Positions 17,200 to 25,001 of a DNA stretch of 64,000 bases are shown here, in pieces. Made by a program: the position numbers and the translations under genes. The first letter of the stretch is position 1. The number at the start of each line of letters is the position of its first letter. The notes below the pieces were generated by a model. The model searched no databases, had not been told where the DNA came from, and saw nothing but the letters and a program-made list of their open reading frames with translations. The stretch lies in NCBI GenBank assembly GCA_002350845.1, contig DEFL01000027.1, positions 94,171-158,170 of the forward strand, in the 5' to 3' direction. The stretch is from Christensenella sp. UBA2853 (GTDB taxonomy: Bacteria > Bacillota > Clostridia > Christensenellales > Aristaeellaceae).

Positions 17200-17240
17200 A
17201 AAAAGCCCTCACCCCTGCTTTTCGCAAAAGAATGAGGGCT
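17200..17240 (-). terminator. Second terminator hairpin downstream of ATPase gene
   Basis: The minus strand has AGCCCTCA...TGAGGGCT with an inner CTTTTGCGAAAAG stem and TTTTT after it. It lies about 110 nt beyond the first terminator of the ATPase gene, with no gene of its own in front. Confidence 0.7.
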
Positions 17241-17263
17241 GCCCGTTTCTCTGCTATTCTGGC

Positions 17264-17281
17264 GCACTCTCAAGAGAGTGC
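17264..17281. repeat. Perfect inverted repeat
   Basis: GCACTCTC-AA-GAGAGTGC, an 8-bp perfect stem, sits between the two terminator hairpins that follow the ATPase gene. Confidence 0.7.
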
Positions 17282-17311
17282 TTCCGGGATTCGCAACTGC
17301 AGGCTGGAAGC

Positions 17312-17342
17312 AAAAAAAGAAGCGGCCTCGCGGCCGCTTCTC
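17312..17342 (-). terminator. Terminator of MsmX-type ATPase gene
   Basis: A 10-bp GC-rich stem AGAAGCGGCC/GGCCGCTTCT with a 4-nt loop followed on the minus strand by TTTTTTT, directly after the stop at 17352. Confidence 0.93.
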
Positions 17343-17351
17343 TGAAAAGAC

Positions 17352-18473
17352 TTAGCGGGAAAGGATGGTCTTCTCGGTGTCCTTGTCGAAGAAGTGCAGA
17401 TGGTTCACGTCGAAAGCAACGCGGATCTTGTCGCCTGCACGGCTTGTGGTACGAGGATCAACACGAGCGATGATGTTGCCGTCCTTGCCGGTGGTGGTCA
17501 GGTACAGGTAGGTCTCAGAGCCCATCTGTTCGGTGACTTCCACGTTCACATTGATCGTAGCGGTAGAATACTTCTCGAGGAATTCTGCGCCGTCATCGAT
17601 GTTTTCAGGACGGATGCCCATGATAACTTCCTTGCCGATATAGCTCTCGTCAACAAACTTGGCGATCTTGAAGTTCGGAACAACGATCTTGTTGTCGCCG
17701 AAGGTAGCCACGACATCCTGGCCTTCCTTGGAGAGGCGGACGTTGAAGAAGTTCATCTGGGGGCTGCCGATGAAGCCAGCGACGAATTCGTTGCCAGGGA
17801 AGTCATACAGGTTCTGGGGAGTATCCACCTGCTGCACAATGCCGTCCTTCATGACAACGATACGGGAAGCCATGGTCATAGCTTCGGTCTGGTCATGGGT
17901 AACATAGATGAATGTTGTCTGCAGGCGCTGATGGAGCTTGGTGATCTCAGTACGCATGGCAACACGCAGCTTAGCGTCCAGGTTGGAGAGAGGTTCGTCG
18001 AAAAGGAAGACCTTCGGTTCACGGACGATAGCACGGCCCAAAGCAACACGCTGACGCTGACCACCGGAGAGAGCCTTCGGCTTACGATTGAGCAGGTGAG
18101 CGATGTCAAGGATCTTGGCAGCTTCTTCCACGCGGCGCTTGATTTCATCCTTGGGGGTCTTGCGCAGTTTCAGACCGAATGCCATGTTATCGAACACGGT
18201 CATATGCGGATACAGAGCGTAGTTCTGGAACACCATGGCGATATCGCGATCCTTAGGAGCAACATCGTTCATGAGCTTATCGCCGATGTACAGTTCGCCG
18301 TCAGAGATTTCTTCCAGACCAGCGACCATACGCAGGGTGGTGGATTTACCACAACCGGAAGGTCCAACCAGAACGATAAATTCCTTGTCTTCGATGTCCA
18401 GGCAGAAGTCGCTAACTGCAGTCACGCCGCCCTGATAAACCTTATAGATGTGCTTAAGGGATACACTTGCCAT
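17352..18473 (-). CDS. Sugar ABC importer ATPase, MsmX/MsmK/UgpC type
   Basis: The 373-residue protein has Walker A GPSGCGKST, Q-loop FQNYALYPHM, signature LSGGQRQR, Walker B VFLFDEPLSNLD and the H-loop VTHDQTEA, followed by the C-terminal OB-fold (MOI/TOBE) domain (VIMGIRPENI) of CUT1 ATPases. It is monocistronic with its own terminator and no permeases nearby. In B. subtilis (MsmX) and streptococci (MsmK) such stand-alone ATPases drive many sugar importers; the permease pair at 55-57 kb has no ATPase of its own and is a plausible partner (inference). Codon use is strongly biased towards C-ending codons, like the binding protein at 57-58.6 kb, which suggests high expression. AGGAGG lies about 10 nt before the ATG. 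Confidence 0.95.
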   Translation of the reverse strand: MASVSLKHIYKVYQGGVTAVSDFCLDIEDKEFIVLVGPSGCGKSTTLRMVAGLEEISDGELYIGDKLMNDVAPKDRDIAMVFQNYALYPHMTVFDNMAFGLKLRKTPKDEIKRRVEEAAKILDIAHLLNRKPKALSGGQRQRVALGRAIVREPKVFLFDEPLSNLDAKLRVAMRTEITKLHQRLQTTFIYVTHDQTEAMTMASRIVVMKDGIVQQVDTPQNLYDFPGNEFVAGFIGSPQMNFFNVRLSKEGQDVVATFGDNKIVVPNFKIAKFVDESYIGKEVIMGIRPENIDDGAEFLEKYSTATINVNVEVTEQMGSETYLYLTTTGKDGNIIARVDPRTTSRAGDKIRVAFDVNHLHFFDKDTEKTILSR

Positions 18474-18964
18474 AAATATCGTCCTCCTGTGTTTTTCAGC
18501 GGATGGTCTAGCACCGCTTGTGTAACCGTATTATAAATGGTTTTTCGTTTTTTGGGAACTGTCGGATTTGACAAGCATTTTGTAAGAACCTTGTGCATAA
18601 TATGCAAACGGGTGTCTTTCTCACCAGGAACGACATTTTCAGAGCACCTATGGTGTGCAAATCCGTCTTTTCACTGCTCCGAAGTCGCCCGCATTTGGAT
18701 AGATTCCTAATGAATCCATGGTTATTTTTGTAAAGACCATCCAAAGCCCAAAACTGTACTGACAGACCTGTTTTCTTCCATCAGGGCCATTTTTCGCTTC
18801 CTTTTTCTCAGAAATCCATCATGCTGGCGCGTCGTTTTTTTTACATTCTGCACAAAAACACATCTGTTTTCTGTTCAGAAAATGGTTTTCCCGGAAGGAA
18901 GCGCCTGACGGACCTGATCCGTTCTGTCTCTCTTTTGGGATTTAAAATCTGTCCACTGCTGCAT
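18474..18964. other. Intergenic region, weak promoter, no gene seen
   Basis: About 490 bases lie between the ATPase and the coiled-coil gene. A possible minus-strand promoter has TATAAT at 18535-18530 with a poor -35 (TTCCCA, 18558-18553). A small dyad, TGCATAATATGCA, is at 18594-18606. No convincing gene or known RNA was recognised; short frames here have no ribosome site or family resemblance. Confidence 0.5.
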
Positions 18965-18994
18965 GAAAATACGGGACCTCTCTGAGGTCCCGCA
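18965..18994 (-). terminator. Terminator of murC-coaD operon
   Basis: CGGGACCTC-AGA-GAGGTCCCG on the minus strand, then TATTTTC; it follows the stop of the last gene at 19010. Confidence 0.8.
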
Positions 18995-19009
18995 AAGTTG
19001 CGTTTCGTT

Positions 19010-19852
19010 TCAGCGTCTGGAGGAAAGATTTTCCCTCTCGCTATGGATGTTCTGTGCAAGGTTATTCACATTGAACGCAACAGAGCCCAGGTAATTTTCC
19101 CCCTGGCCGAGGAGTTCGTCCAGATAGGAGAACGTTTTCTGCCGCATCTGTTCGATCTGAGCCTTATTCTTTTCGAGCAGTTCGTTGGCCTCCACTTCTG
19201 CACGATGGTACACGGCTTCTCTGGAGACAAGTTCTTCCTGCTGCTGGCGAGCCGCATGCAGGATCTGCTCGGCACGGGCACGGGCATCATTGACGATGGA
19301 CTGAGCCGTCTGCTCCGCTTCCTGCTCCTTCTGTTTTCTCAGCGCTTCACCGTCTGCCTGAATGCGCTGAAGATTTCCCTTCGCGGCGACAATCTGATGC
19401 TCTACTGCAGCACGGGACGTTTCTGCCTGCTTGGAAATTGCATCGGCATTCTGTTTTGCCCCGGTGACCAGTTCGTCCGCTTTTCCCCTGGCTTCTGCCA
19501 GAATCTGATCCCGTCTGCGCACAATCCGGTCGCCTTCTGCAACCGCTGCCGGCATCAGCTGGGCAAGCAGAGCCAGGCGCTCTGACAGTTCATTCTGGTC
19601 AATCTTGATAATGCCTGCTTTGATAAAGGTATGCGGCGCTTTATCCACAATATCCTTCAGCTCGTTGATAACACTGATCACTTTGGAAACGGAAGCAGGT
19701 TCGACGTCTTCTGCAGCCGGAGCCCATTGTTTTTCCGCAGGCTTCTCTTCAGCAGCTTCAGAAGCCGGAGTTTCTACGGTCTGTGCCTGAGCCGGCTCAG
19801 TCTTTTCCATTTCTTCTTCCTGAGGGTTCTGATCGTAATTCGTCTGTTCCAT
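19010..19852 (-). CDS. Coiled-coil protein of unknown function (DivIVA/ATP-synthase-b-like helix)
   Basis: A 280-residue soluble protein. The first ~55 residues are acidic and Ala/Glu/Pro-rich (disordered). Residues ~55-110 hold a small helical domain (VSKVISVINELKDIVDKAP). The remainder is one long coiled coil rich in Ala, Glu, Gln and Arg, reminiscent of DivIVA or the b-subunit of ATP synthase. No membrane segment is present. It is the last gene of the murC-alr-rsmD-coaD operon, 12 nt or so after coaD, a place where clostridia often carry a similar coiled-coil gene. A role in division-site or envelope organisation would be speculation. Confidence 0.75.
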   Translation of the reverse strand: MEQTNYDQNPQEEEMEKTEPAQAQTVETPASEAAEEKPAEKQWAPAAEDVEPASVSKVISVINELKDIVDKAPHTFIKAGIIKIDQNELSERLALLAQLMPAAVAEGDRIVRRRDQILAEARGKADELVTGAKQNADAISKQAETSRAAVEHQIVAAKGNLQRIQADGEALRKQKEQEAEQTAQSIVNDARARAEQILHAARQQQEELVSREAVYHRAEVEANELLEKNKAQIEQMRQKTFSYLDELLGQGENYLGSVAFNVNNLAQNIHSERENLSSRR

Positions 19853-19869
19853 GTTTCAGCGCCTCTCTT

Positions 19870-20364
19870 TCATCCTTTGATCTGTTCAAAATGCCGGTGA
19901 ATCATATGCTCAATATCTTTGGGGACAAACCCCTCAAGCGAACATCCGTAAGATGCCATCTCACGCACAGCACTCGACGAGATATGCGAGTGTTCCGGTT
20001 TGCCGATGAGAAACATCGTCTCCACGTCCGAGCAGATGGCACGGTTGATCTGGGCAAGCGACCGCTCACCCTCAAAATCGGACACGGCGCGCAGGCCGCG
20101 CAGCATGACCTCGGCTCCGTGCTCAACGGCAAATTCCACGGTCAACCCATCACTGGCAACCACTTCAATTCCCTGAAGATGGCGGGTGGCAATTCGGATC
20201 ATTTCAAGCCGCTCTTCCAGTGAAAAAGCGGAATGCTTGTCCGGATTCTTTGACACGGCGATGATCACGCGGTCAAAGATCGCCAGTGCCCGCTCAATGA
20301 TATCCATGTGCCCGAGCGTGATCGGATCAAAACTGCCTGCATACAGGCAGACATGTTCACGCAT
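19870..20364 (-). CDS. coaD: Phosphopantetheine adenylyltransferase
   Basis: A 164-residue nucleotidyltransferase with the class motif YAGSFDPITLGHMDII (T/HxGH), the RxLRxxxDFE block (LRGLRAVSDFEGE) and the ending HISSSAVREMASYG. It makes dephospho-CoA from 4'-phosphopantetheine in coenzyme A synthesis. The start at 20364 is preferred because AGGAGG lies 9 nt upstream; the ATG at 20370 is only 3 nt from that site. It overlaps the end of rsmD by 8 nt, the usual rsmD-coaD pairing of Firmicutes. Confidence 0.97.
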   Translation of the reverse strand: MREHVCLYAGSFDPITLGHMDIIERALAIFDRVIIAVSKNPDKHSAFSLEERLEMIRIATRHLQGIEVVASDGLTVEFAVEHGAEVMLRGLRAVSDFEGERSLAQINRAICSDVETMFLIGKPEHSHISSSAVREMASYGCSLEGFVPKDIEHMIHRHFEQIKG

Positions 20365-20920
20365 GCTCATTTTCCTCCTCGCTCACCGTGCGTCCGCAAA
20401 TGGCAATGCCAACAATCCCGTATCGTCTCCGGTCCAGTATGTTCAGGCGCTCCGAAATCTGCGGCAGCTGGTCATTTTCAAATTCAATGATCACACGCCC
20501 ATCCTCTGCCAGAAGCTTTTCACAAGCCTCTGTCACATCTCTCAGGTCGTGCATCATGTAAGGCGGGTCCAGGAAAATGAGATCAAATGCCCGGCCGGAA
20601 AGCCGTTGAACAGCATCATGCCAGTCTGAAAGAAAGATTTCACAGCGCTCATCAAATCCGAGTGACTGGGCATTTTTCTTTTCTACCAGATGTGCATTTC
20701 GGTCATGGTCACACAGAACCGCATGGGATGCACCGCGGCTGAGTGCTTCAAAGGCCAGGGCTCCGCTCCCCGCGAAAAGATCCAGGCAGACTGCATCAAA
20801 AATCCGCATCTGCAGAATATTGAACAGGTTTTCCCGAACCCTGTCCAGGGTAGGCCTCGTGTCTCTCCCCTTGGGTGCTTCTATGGTTCTCGAACGAGCT
20901 GTTCCCGCAATGATTCGCAT
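20357..20920 (-). CDS. rsmD: 16S rRNA (guanine(966)-N2)-methyltransferase
   Basis: A 187-residue Rossmann methyltransferase: MRIIAGTARSR and PTLDRVRENLFNIL at the start, the SAM motif VCLDLFAGSGALAFEALSRGA and the catalytic LIFLDPPY. These are diagnostic of RsmD, which methylates G966 of 16S rRNA on the 30S subunit. It lies between a membrane-protein gene (34-nt gap) and coaD (overlap). Confidence 0.97.
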   Translation of the reverse strand: MRIIAGTARSRTIEAPKGRDTRPTLDRVRENLFNILQMRIFDAVCLDLFAGSGALAFEALSRGASHAVLCDHDRNAHLVEKKNAQSLGFDERCEIFLSDWHDAVQRLSGRAFDLIFLDPPYMMHDLRDVTEACEKLLAEDGRVIIEFENDQLPQISERLNILDRRRYGIVGIAICGRTVSEEENEHA

Positions 20921-20954
20921 GTCATGTCTCCATCCAGACCTTCAGAGGACTGGT

Positions 20955-21761
20955 TCAGTTCAGTTCAATGGGACCCTTGGCCTTCGGAGCCTTTTTGCTT
21001 CTGGCATTCTTTTTGGCCTTTTTGCGGACGTTCTTCGCAATATCCGCATGGACACGGGAGCGCACTTTGACACCCTGTGTATATCCCACGCCATAGGCAA
21101 GGCCGGGGAACAGCACCAGAATGGGGCTCAGGCGTTCCAGCAGAAGCAGGCCTTCGGCATTGGAGGAGCCGATCATGTTGACATAAGGCATCAGGGAAAG
21201 CCGGATGATGATCCGCAGAATGCTCTCGAGCGTCCAGCCGCCGCCCGTACGGTAAAACGCAAGCGCCGGACCGACTTCCTCGCGGCCTTCAAGTGCGGCA
21301 ACCCAGGAAGGCAGTGCGCCGATCCCGGTCATCTGCTTGCTGGTAATGAAGGCAAAGACCAGAGCACACAGGAAAAGAGGAAGCGTGCCTGCCAGTCCTG
21401 TCAGGAATCCTTTGAGCGGATGATAGGAGCGCGCGAGTTCCTCAGGCAGAATCTGTGCACCGGTCTCACGGCGGTGATGCATGATTTCTCCGTTGTTTAC
21501 GGCAACCGATCCCTGACTCATGCCGCTCGAGTAGAATACAGCCAGGGTCAGGAAAACGACCAGTCCATTGACAACAATACGCAGCGCGAGGGAATCGAAC
21601 ATCATCATGCTGCAGACAATCAGATAAAGAACGGCCACAACCACCAGACTGCCAAAAATCAGAAGCGCTGATTTTCCCGTCGTTGTGTCCACTGGGTTTC
21701 CGGTCAGGAACGGTTTGCTGACCACAATCGGTGCAGATGATGTCTTTTTGTTCTTTTCCAT
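20955..21761 (-). CDS. Multi-pass membrane protein, unknown function
   Basis: A 268-residue protein with about five to six hydrophobic segments (SALLIFGSLVVVAVLYLIVCSMMMF, IVVNGLVVFLTLAVFYSS, FLTGLAGTLPLFLCALVFAFI, LLLLERLSPILVLFPGLAYGVGY) and a strongly basic Lys/Arg/Ala tail (VRKKAKKNARSKKAPKAKG). I do not recognise the family. It sits inside the alr-rsmD-coaD operon. The start could also be 21794, which would overlap the last codons of alr by 11 nt; 21761 gives a more usual hydrophilic N-terminus, but its ribosome site is weak. Confidence 0.75.
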   Translation of the reverse strand: MEKNKKTSSAPIVVSKPFLTGNPVDTTTGKSALLIFGSLVVVAVLYLIVCSMMMFDSLALRIVVNGLVVFLTLAVFYSSGMSQGSVAVNNGEIMHHRRETGAQILPEELARSYHPLKGFLTGLAGTLPLFLCALVFAFITSKQMTGIGALPSWVAALEGREEVGPALAFYRTGGGWTLESILRIIIRLSLMPYVNMIGSSNAEGLLLLERLSPILVLFPGLAYGVGYTQGVKVRSRVHADIAKNVRKKAKKNARSKKAPKAKGPIELN

Positions 21762-21783
21762 AAGTCCAACAGTCCTTCTTTCC

Positions 21784-22896
21784 TTAATCTTCATCCATAA
21801 AGGTATATTTCACTCTTCCTGTGGCCGCCAGAAGCACCTCATAACTGATCGTTCCGGCCCAGCCTGCAATGTCTTCCGCTGAGATGCATTCGCTGCCTTC
21901 CCTGCCCATGAGTGTCACCGCGTCCCCGACCTGCACATCCGGAACATCCGTTACGTCAATCATCATCTGATCCATGCAGATCCTTCCGATCACGGGAACC
22001 CGAACACCGTGTATGAGCACCTGTGCCTTCCCACTGGCCGCCCTGTGGTAGCCGTCCCCGTAACCGCATCCGACGGTCGCCACTCGCGTCTCACGTCCGG
22101 CATGCCAGGTACAGCCATAGGACACGCTTTCTCCAGGAGCAATGGTTTTCACAAACATGACACGGCTCTTCCATTCCATCGCCATCTGAAAATCAGCGTC
22201 CGTAGCCACAGGCGGGTAACCGTAGAGAACAATGCCCATGCGCACCATGTCAAAAGCGCATTCGGGCATCCGCCTGAGAATGGCCGCCGAATTGGCGCAG
22301 TGACGAATCACATCCGACGGAAGATCATCGGTCATCTCATGAAATCTTGCGAGCTGAAGATCCGTATAGGCTGCATCCTCCCCGTCCGCATCAGCAAAAT
22401 GCGTAAAGACGCCGGTCAGTTTCAGCCCCTTCGCTCTGTTGACTGCATCCAGCACCTGATTGCGTTCTTCGAGTGTACGCACACCGATGCGCCCCATGCC
22501 TGTATCCACCTTGAGGTGCAGACACAGCGTTTTCTGCATGGCTTCAGCAGCTTCCGACGCCATGCGAATGTCCTCTACAGAAGAAACCGCAATGGTAATA
22601 TCCTCAAAGGCGGCAGTTTCCATCTCACGTGCTGTGCTTTCACCCAGCACCAGGATCGGTGCGGAAATCCCCTTCATGCGCAGGTTTTTGCCCTCCGGAA
22701 CAGTCGCCACCGCAAGAAAATTAGCGCCTGCCTTGAGTGCCGCTGCGGCCACCTCAGCGCTCCCATGCCCGTAGGCATCAGCTTTGACCACGGCAAGAAG
22801 CCTCGCTGAGTATGGCACAAGCGAACGAATCACCCGTACGTTATGACGGATGGCACTCAGATCAACCAGACGGCGGTTTCGCTCTCTTTCCGGCAT
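21784..22896 (-). CDS. alr: Alanine racemase
   Basis: The 370-residue PLP enzyme has the cofactor lysine motif AVVKADAYGHG (K38), the GVFTHFADAD and HCANSAA blocks, and the second catalytic Tyr in VSYGCTWHAG of the C-terminal barrel partner domain. It supplies D-alanine for peptidoglycan. It follows murC by 54 nt on the same strand, so both belong to one wall-precursor operon. Family length (~370-390) is normal. Confidence 0.97.
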   Translation of the reverse strand: MPERERNRRLVDLSAIRHNVRVIRSLVPYSARLLAVVKADAYGHGSAEVAAAALKAGANFLAVATVPEGKNLRMKGISAPILVLGESTAREMETAAFEDITIAVSSVEDIRMASEAAEAMQKTLCLHLKVDTGMGRIGVRTLEERNQVLDAVNRAKGLKLTGVFTHFADADGEDAAYTDLQLARFHEMTDDLPSDVIRHCANSAAILRRMPECAFDMVRMGIVLYGYPPVATDADFQMAMEWKSRVMFVKTIAPGESVSYGCTWHAGRETRVATVGCGYGDGYHRAASGKAQVLIHGVRVPVIGRICMDQMMIDVTDVPDVQVGDAVTLMGREGSECISAEDIAGWAGTISYEVLLAATGRVKYTFMDED

Positions 22897-22950
22897 GAAG
22901 GATCACTCCCGTACAATGATCAGTTTCTTTCATTCAATTTCATTGACTGC

Positions 22951-24351
22951 TCAGCCTTTTTTCTTCACTTCGTGCTCATGAATCTGCTTATTGAGGAGAT
23001 TGATGTCTCCGCAGCCCATCGTAATGACCAGGTCTCCCTTTTTCCAGTGTGCTCTGAGCCACGCTTCCGTGTCATCAAAGCTCGGTGTCCAGTATGCCTC
23101 CAGTCCGTGCTCCCGCATGCCCTCTACCAGCATGCCGGAATTCAGATCCCCGGGATCCTTTTCTCTGGCGGCACAGATGTCCGTCACCAGCGTGATATCT
23201 GCTTCCCGGGTGCAGGTCAGATAATCCTGAAACAGGCTTCTGACACGGCTGAATGTATGCGGCTGCATAACGGCAATGACGCGACCGTCTGACCGTTTTC
23301 TGGCTACATGTACTGCATTGCGCATCTCAGCCGGATTGTGTCCGTAATCATGGAAGATTTCCACACCGTCAATCGTATCGGTCAGCTCAAAGCGTCTGTG
23401 CGCGCCGATAAAAGCAGAAATGCTAGCACAGGCTTTCTGCATATCCGCACCAAGCTGATGCGCAGCCGCAAGGGAGGCCAGCGCATTTTCCACATTGAAG
23501 GCACCCGGCACCTGCATTTTCACTGCGCCAAGCTTCTCACTGCCGAACATCACGTCGAAGGAAGCATAGCCGTGGGCATCCTCACTGTACTGCCCCGGAT
23601 GATAGTCGCAGGCATCCGTCAGTCCAAAGGTAAATTTTCTGCAGTTCAGTTTTTTAAACTGACGCATAATCCGTTCATCGGTGCCTTTTCCGATGGCCAC
23701 GCCGCTGCTCGGCAGTTTGCTGAGAAAAATGCCGAATGTCTCCTCGATCTCATCAAGATCCCGATAGCAGTCCAGATGGTCGGCATCAATATTCATGACA
23801 ACGGCCATGGTCGGGGAAATCTGCAGGAAGGAGCGCCTGAACTCGCATGCCTCTGCAAGAAAGATATCGCTGTGCCCGATCCGTGTGGATCCGCCGATGG
23901 CATCCAGTTTTCCGCCGATGTGAACACTGGGGTCCAGCCCGCATTCCACCAGAATCTGTGACAGCATGGACGTCGTCGTGGTTTTCCCGTGTGCCCCGCA
24001 GATTCCGACTGCCCACGGATACCCCTGCATCAGCTGGCCAAGCAGTGTGGCTCTCTCCATTCTGGGAATTCCAAGCCTTTCTGCCTCTACAAGCTCAGGA
24101 TTGTCCGCAGGAATGGCCGCGGTGTAGACAACAAGGTCTGCTCCGTGCACATTTTCGGCCCGGTGTCCAATAAACACCTTCGCCCCTGCTTCACGCACGT
24201 CATTCATCAGATATCCGTCCGTGCGGTCTGAGCCCGTCACCTGATAGCCTTCGGAAAGTAGCATCTCACTGAGTCCTGACATGCTGGACCCGCCGATGCC
24301 GACCATATGAATCCTTTTTCCCTTGAAATTGCGTATATCCGTTCCCTGCAT
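22951..24351 (-). CDS. murC: UDP-N-acetylmuramate--L-alanine ligase
   Basis: A 466-residue Mur ligase with the N-terminal UDP-binding motif HMVGIGGSSMSGLSEML, the ATP loop GICGAHGKTTTTSM (residues ~117-128), the EACEFRRSFL substrate block, and HDYGHNPAEM and VMQPHTFSR in the C-terminal domain. It adds the first L-Ala of the peptidoglycan stem peptide. It heads a minus-strand operon with alr, a membrane gene, rsmD, coaD and a coiled-coil gene, behind a near-consensus promoter. Confidence 0.97.
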   Translation of the reverse strand: MQGTDIRNFKGKRIHMVGIGGSSMSGLSEMLLSEGYQVTGSDRTDGYLMNDVREAGAKVFIGHRAENVHGADLVVYTAAIPADNPELVEAERLGIPRMERATLLGQLMQGYPWAVGICGAHGKTTTTSMLSQILVECGLDPSVHIGGKLDAIGGSTRIGHSDIFLAEACEFRRSFLQISPTMAVVMNIDADHLDCYRDLDEIEETFGIFLSKLPSSGVAIGKGTDERIMRQFKKLNCRKFTFGLTDACDYHPGQYSEDAHGYASFDVMFGSEKLGAVKMQVPGAFNVENALASLAAAHQLGADMQKACASISAFIGAHRRFELTDTIDGVEIFHDYGHNPAEMRNAVHVARKRSDGRVIAVMQPHTFSRVRSLFQDYLTCTREADITLVTDICAAREKDPGDLNSGMLVEGMREHGLEAYWTPSFDDTEAWLRAHWKKGDLVITMGCGDINLLNKQIHEHEVKKKG

Positions 24352-24407
24352 GCGTATGACAGCCTCCTGCAGCAGTTCTTATTCAAACAATCGCCTGAAA
24401 CATCTGC

Positions 24408-24436
24408 ATTATACTCATGCGCGAGATTCGAATCAA
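24408..24436 (-). promoter_or_regulatory. Promoter of murC operon
   Basis: TTGATT (24436-24431), 17 nt, TATAAT (24413-24408) on the minus strand, about 57 nt upstream of murC. Confidence 0.8.
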
Positions 24437-24504
24437 GTCTGTGAGCCCAGAACCTGCTTTCGGGCATATGGATTGTTTTTCATTGTCTTCTTTTTGAATT
24501 CCTG

Positions 24505-24552
24505 TTGACACGTCCCGCAGGCTTCTCCTATAATCGTTGCATATGCAACGAT
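24505..24552 (+). promoter_or_regulatory. marR-ABC promoter with perfect palindromic operator
   Basis: TTGACA (24505-24510), 18 nt, TATAAT (24529-24534). A perfect 20-bp palindrome, ATCGTTGCAT with its exact reverse complement (24533-24552), begins in the -10 box and covers the transcript start. It is an excellent candidate for the MarR binding site. Confidence 0.85.
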
Positions 24553-24566
24553 TTCGGAGGTGTGCC

Positions 24567-25001
24567 ATGCCCAATATCATGCGATCCATTTCTGCCACCT
24601 ATCGGGCCGCCATGCTCTACCGTGAGCATGCGCTGGAAGGGACCGGCCTGGGCCCCTATCAGACGCCCTACCTGATGGTTTTATATAGAAAGGAAGGCAT
24701 TTCTCAGGAAGCCCTGTCCCGTGACCTGAATCTGCACAAGTCCACGGTGGCCCGCCAGCTCATGGCTCTGGAGAAAGACGGTTTTGTTTTCAGAACACCT
24801 GACCCTGCCGATCACCGGCAGATCCTGGTCTTTCCCACGGAGAAAGCGCGCAGGCTGGAAGAGCGAATCCGTTCCATTCTGTCCGGCTGGTCTGACTTCC
24901 TGCTTGAAGACTTTACACCGGAAGAGAGAGAAACCGCACTGGAACTGATGAACCGCATCGCCAGGAAAGCAGACCAGGGGGTAAAGGAGCAGAATCTATG
25001 A
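24567..25001 (+). CDS. MarR-family transcriptional repressor
   Basis: A 144-residue winged-helix protein: N-terminal dimer helix, LGPYQTPYLMVLYRKEGISQEALSRDLNLHKSTVARQL as the helix-turn-helix, then the wing motif DPADHRQILVFPTEKA. GGAGG stands 6 nt before the ATG at 24567. Its stop overlaps the start of the first ABC gene by 4 nt (ATGA), and a perfect palindrome covers its promoter. It should repress its own operon and respond to an inducer, probably a substrate of the exporter. Confidence 0.94.
   Translation: MPNIMRSISATYRAAMLYREHALEGTGLGPYQTPYLMVLYRKEGISQEALSRDLNLHKSTVARQLMALEKDGFVFRTPDPADHRQILVFPTEKARRLEERIRSILSGWSDFLLEDFTPEERETALELMNRIARKADQGVKEQNL

Noticed and set aside
17394..18536. 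380-codon open frame antisense to the ATPase gene
   Set aside because: The sense strand encodes a complete ABC ATPase; the antisense product has no recognisable motif.
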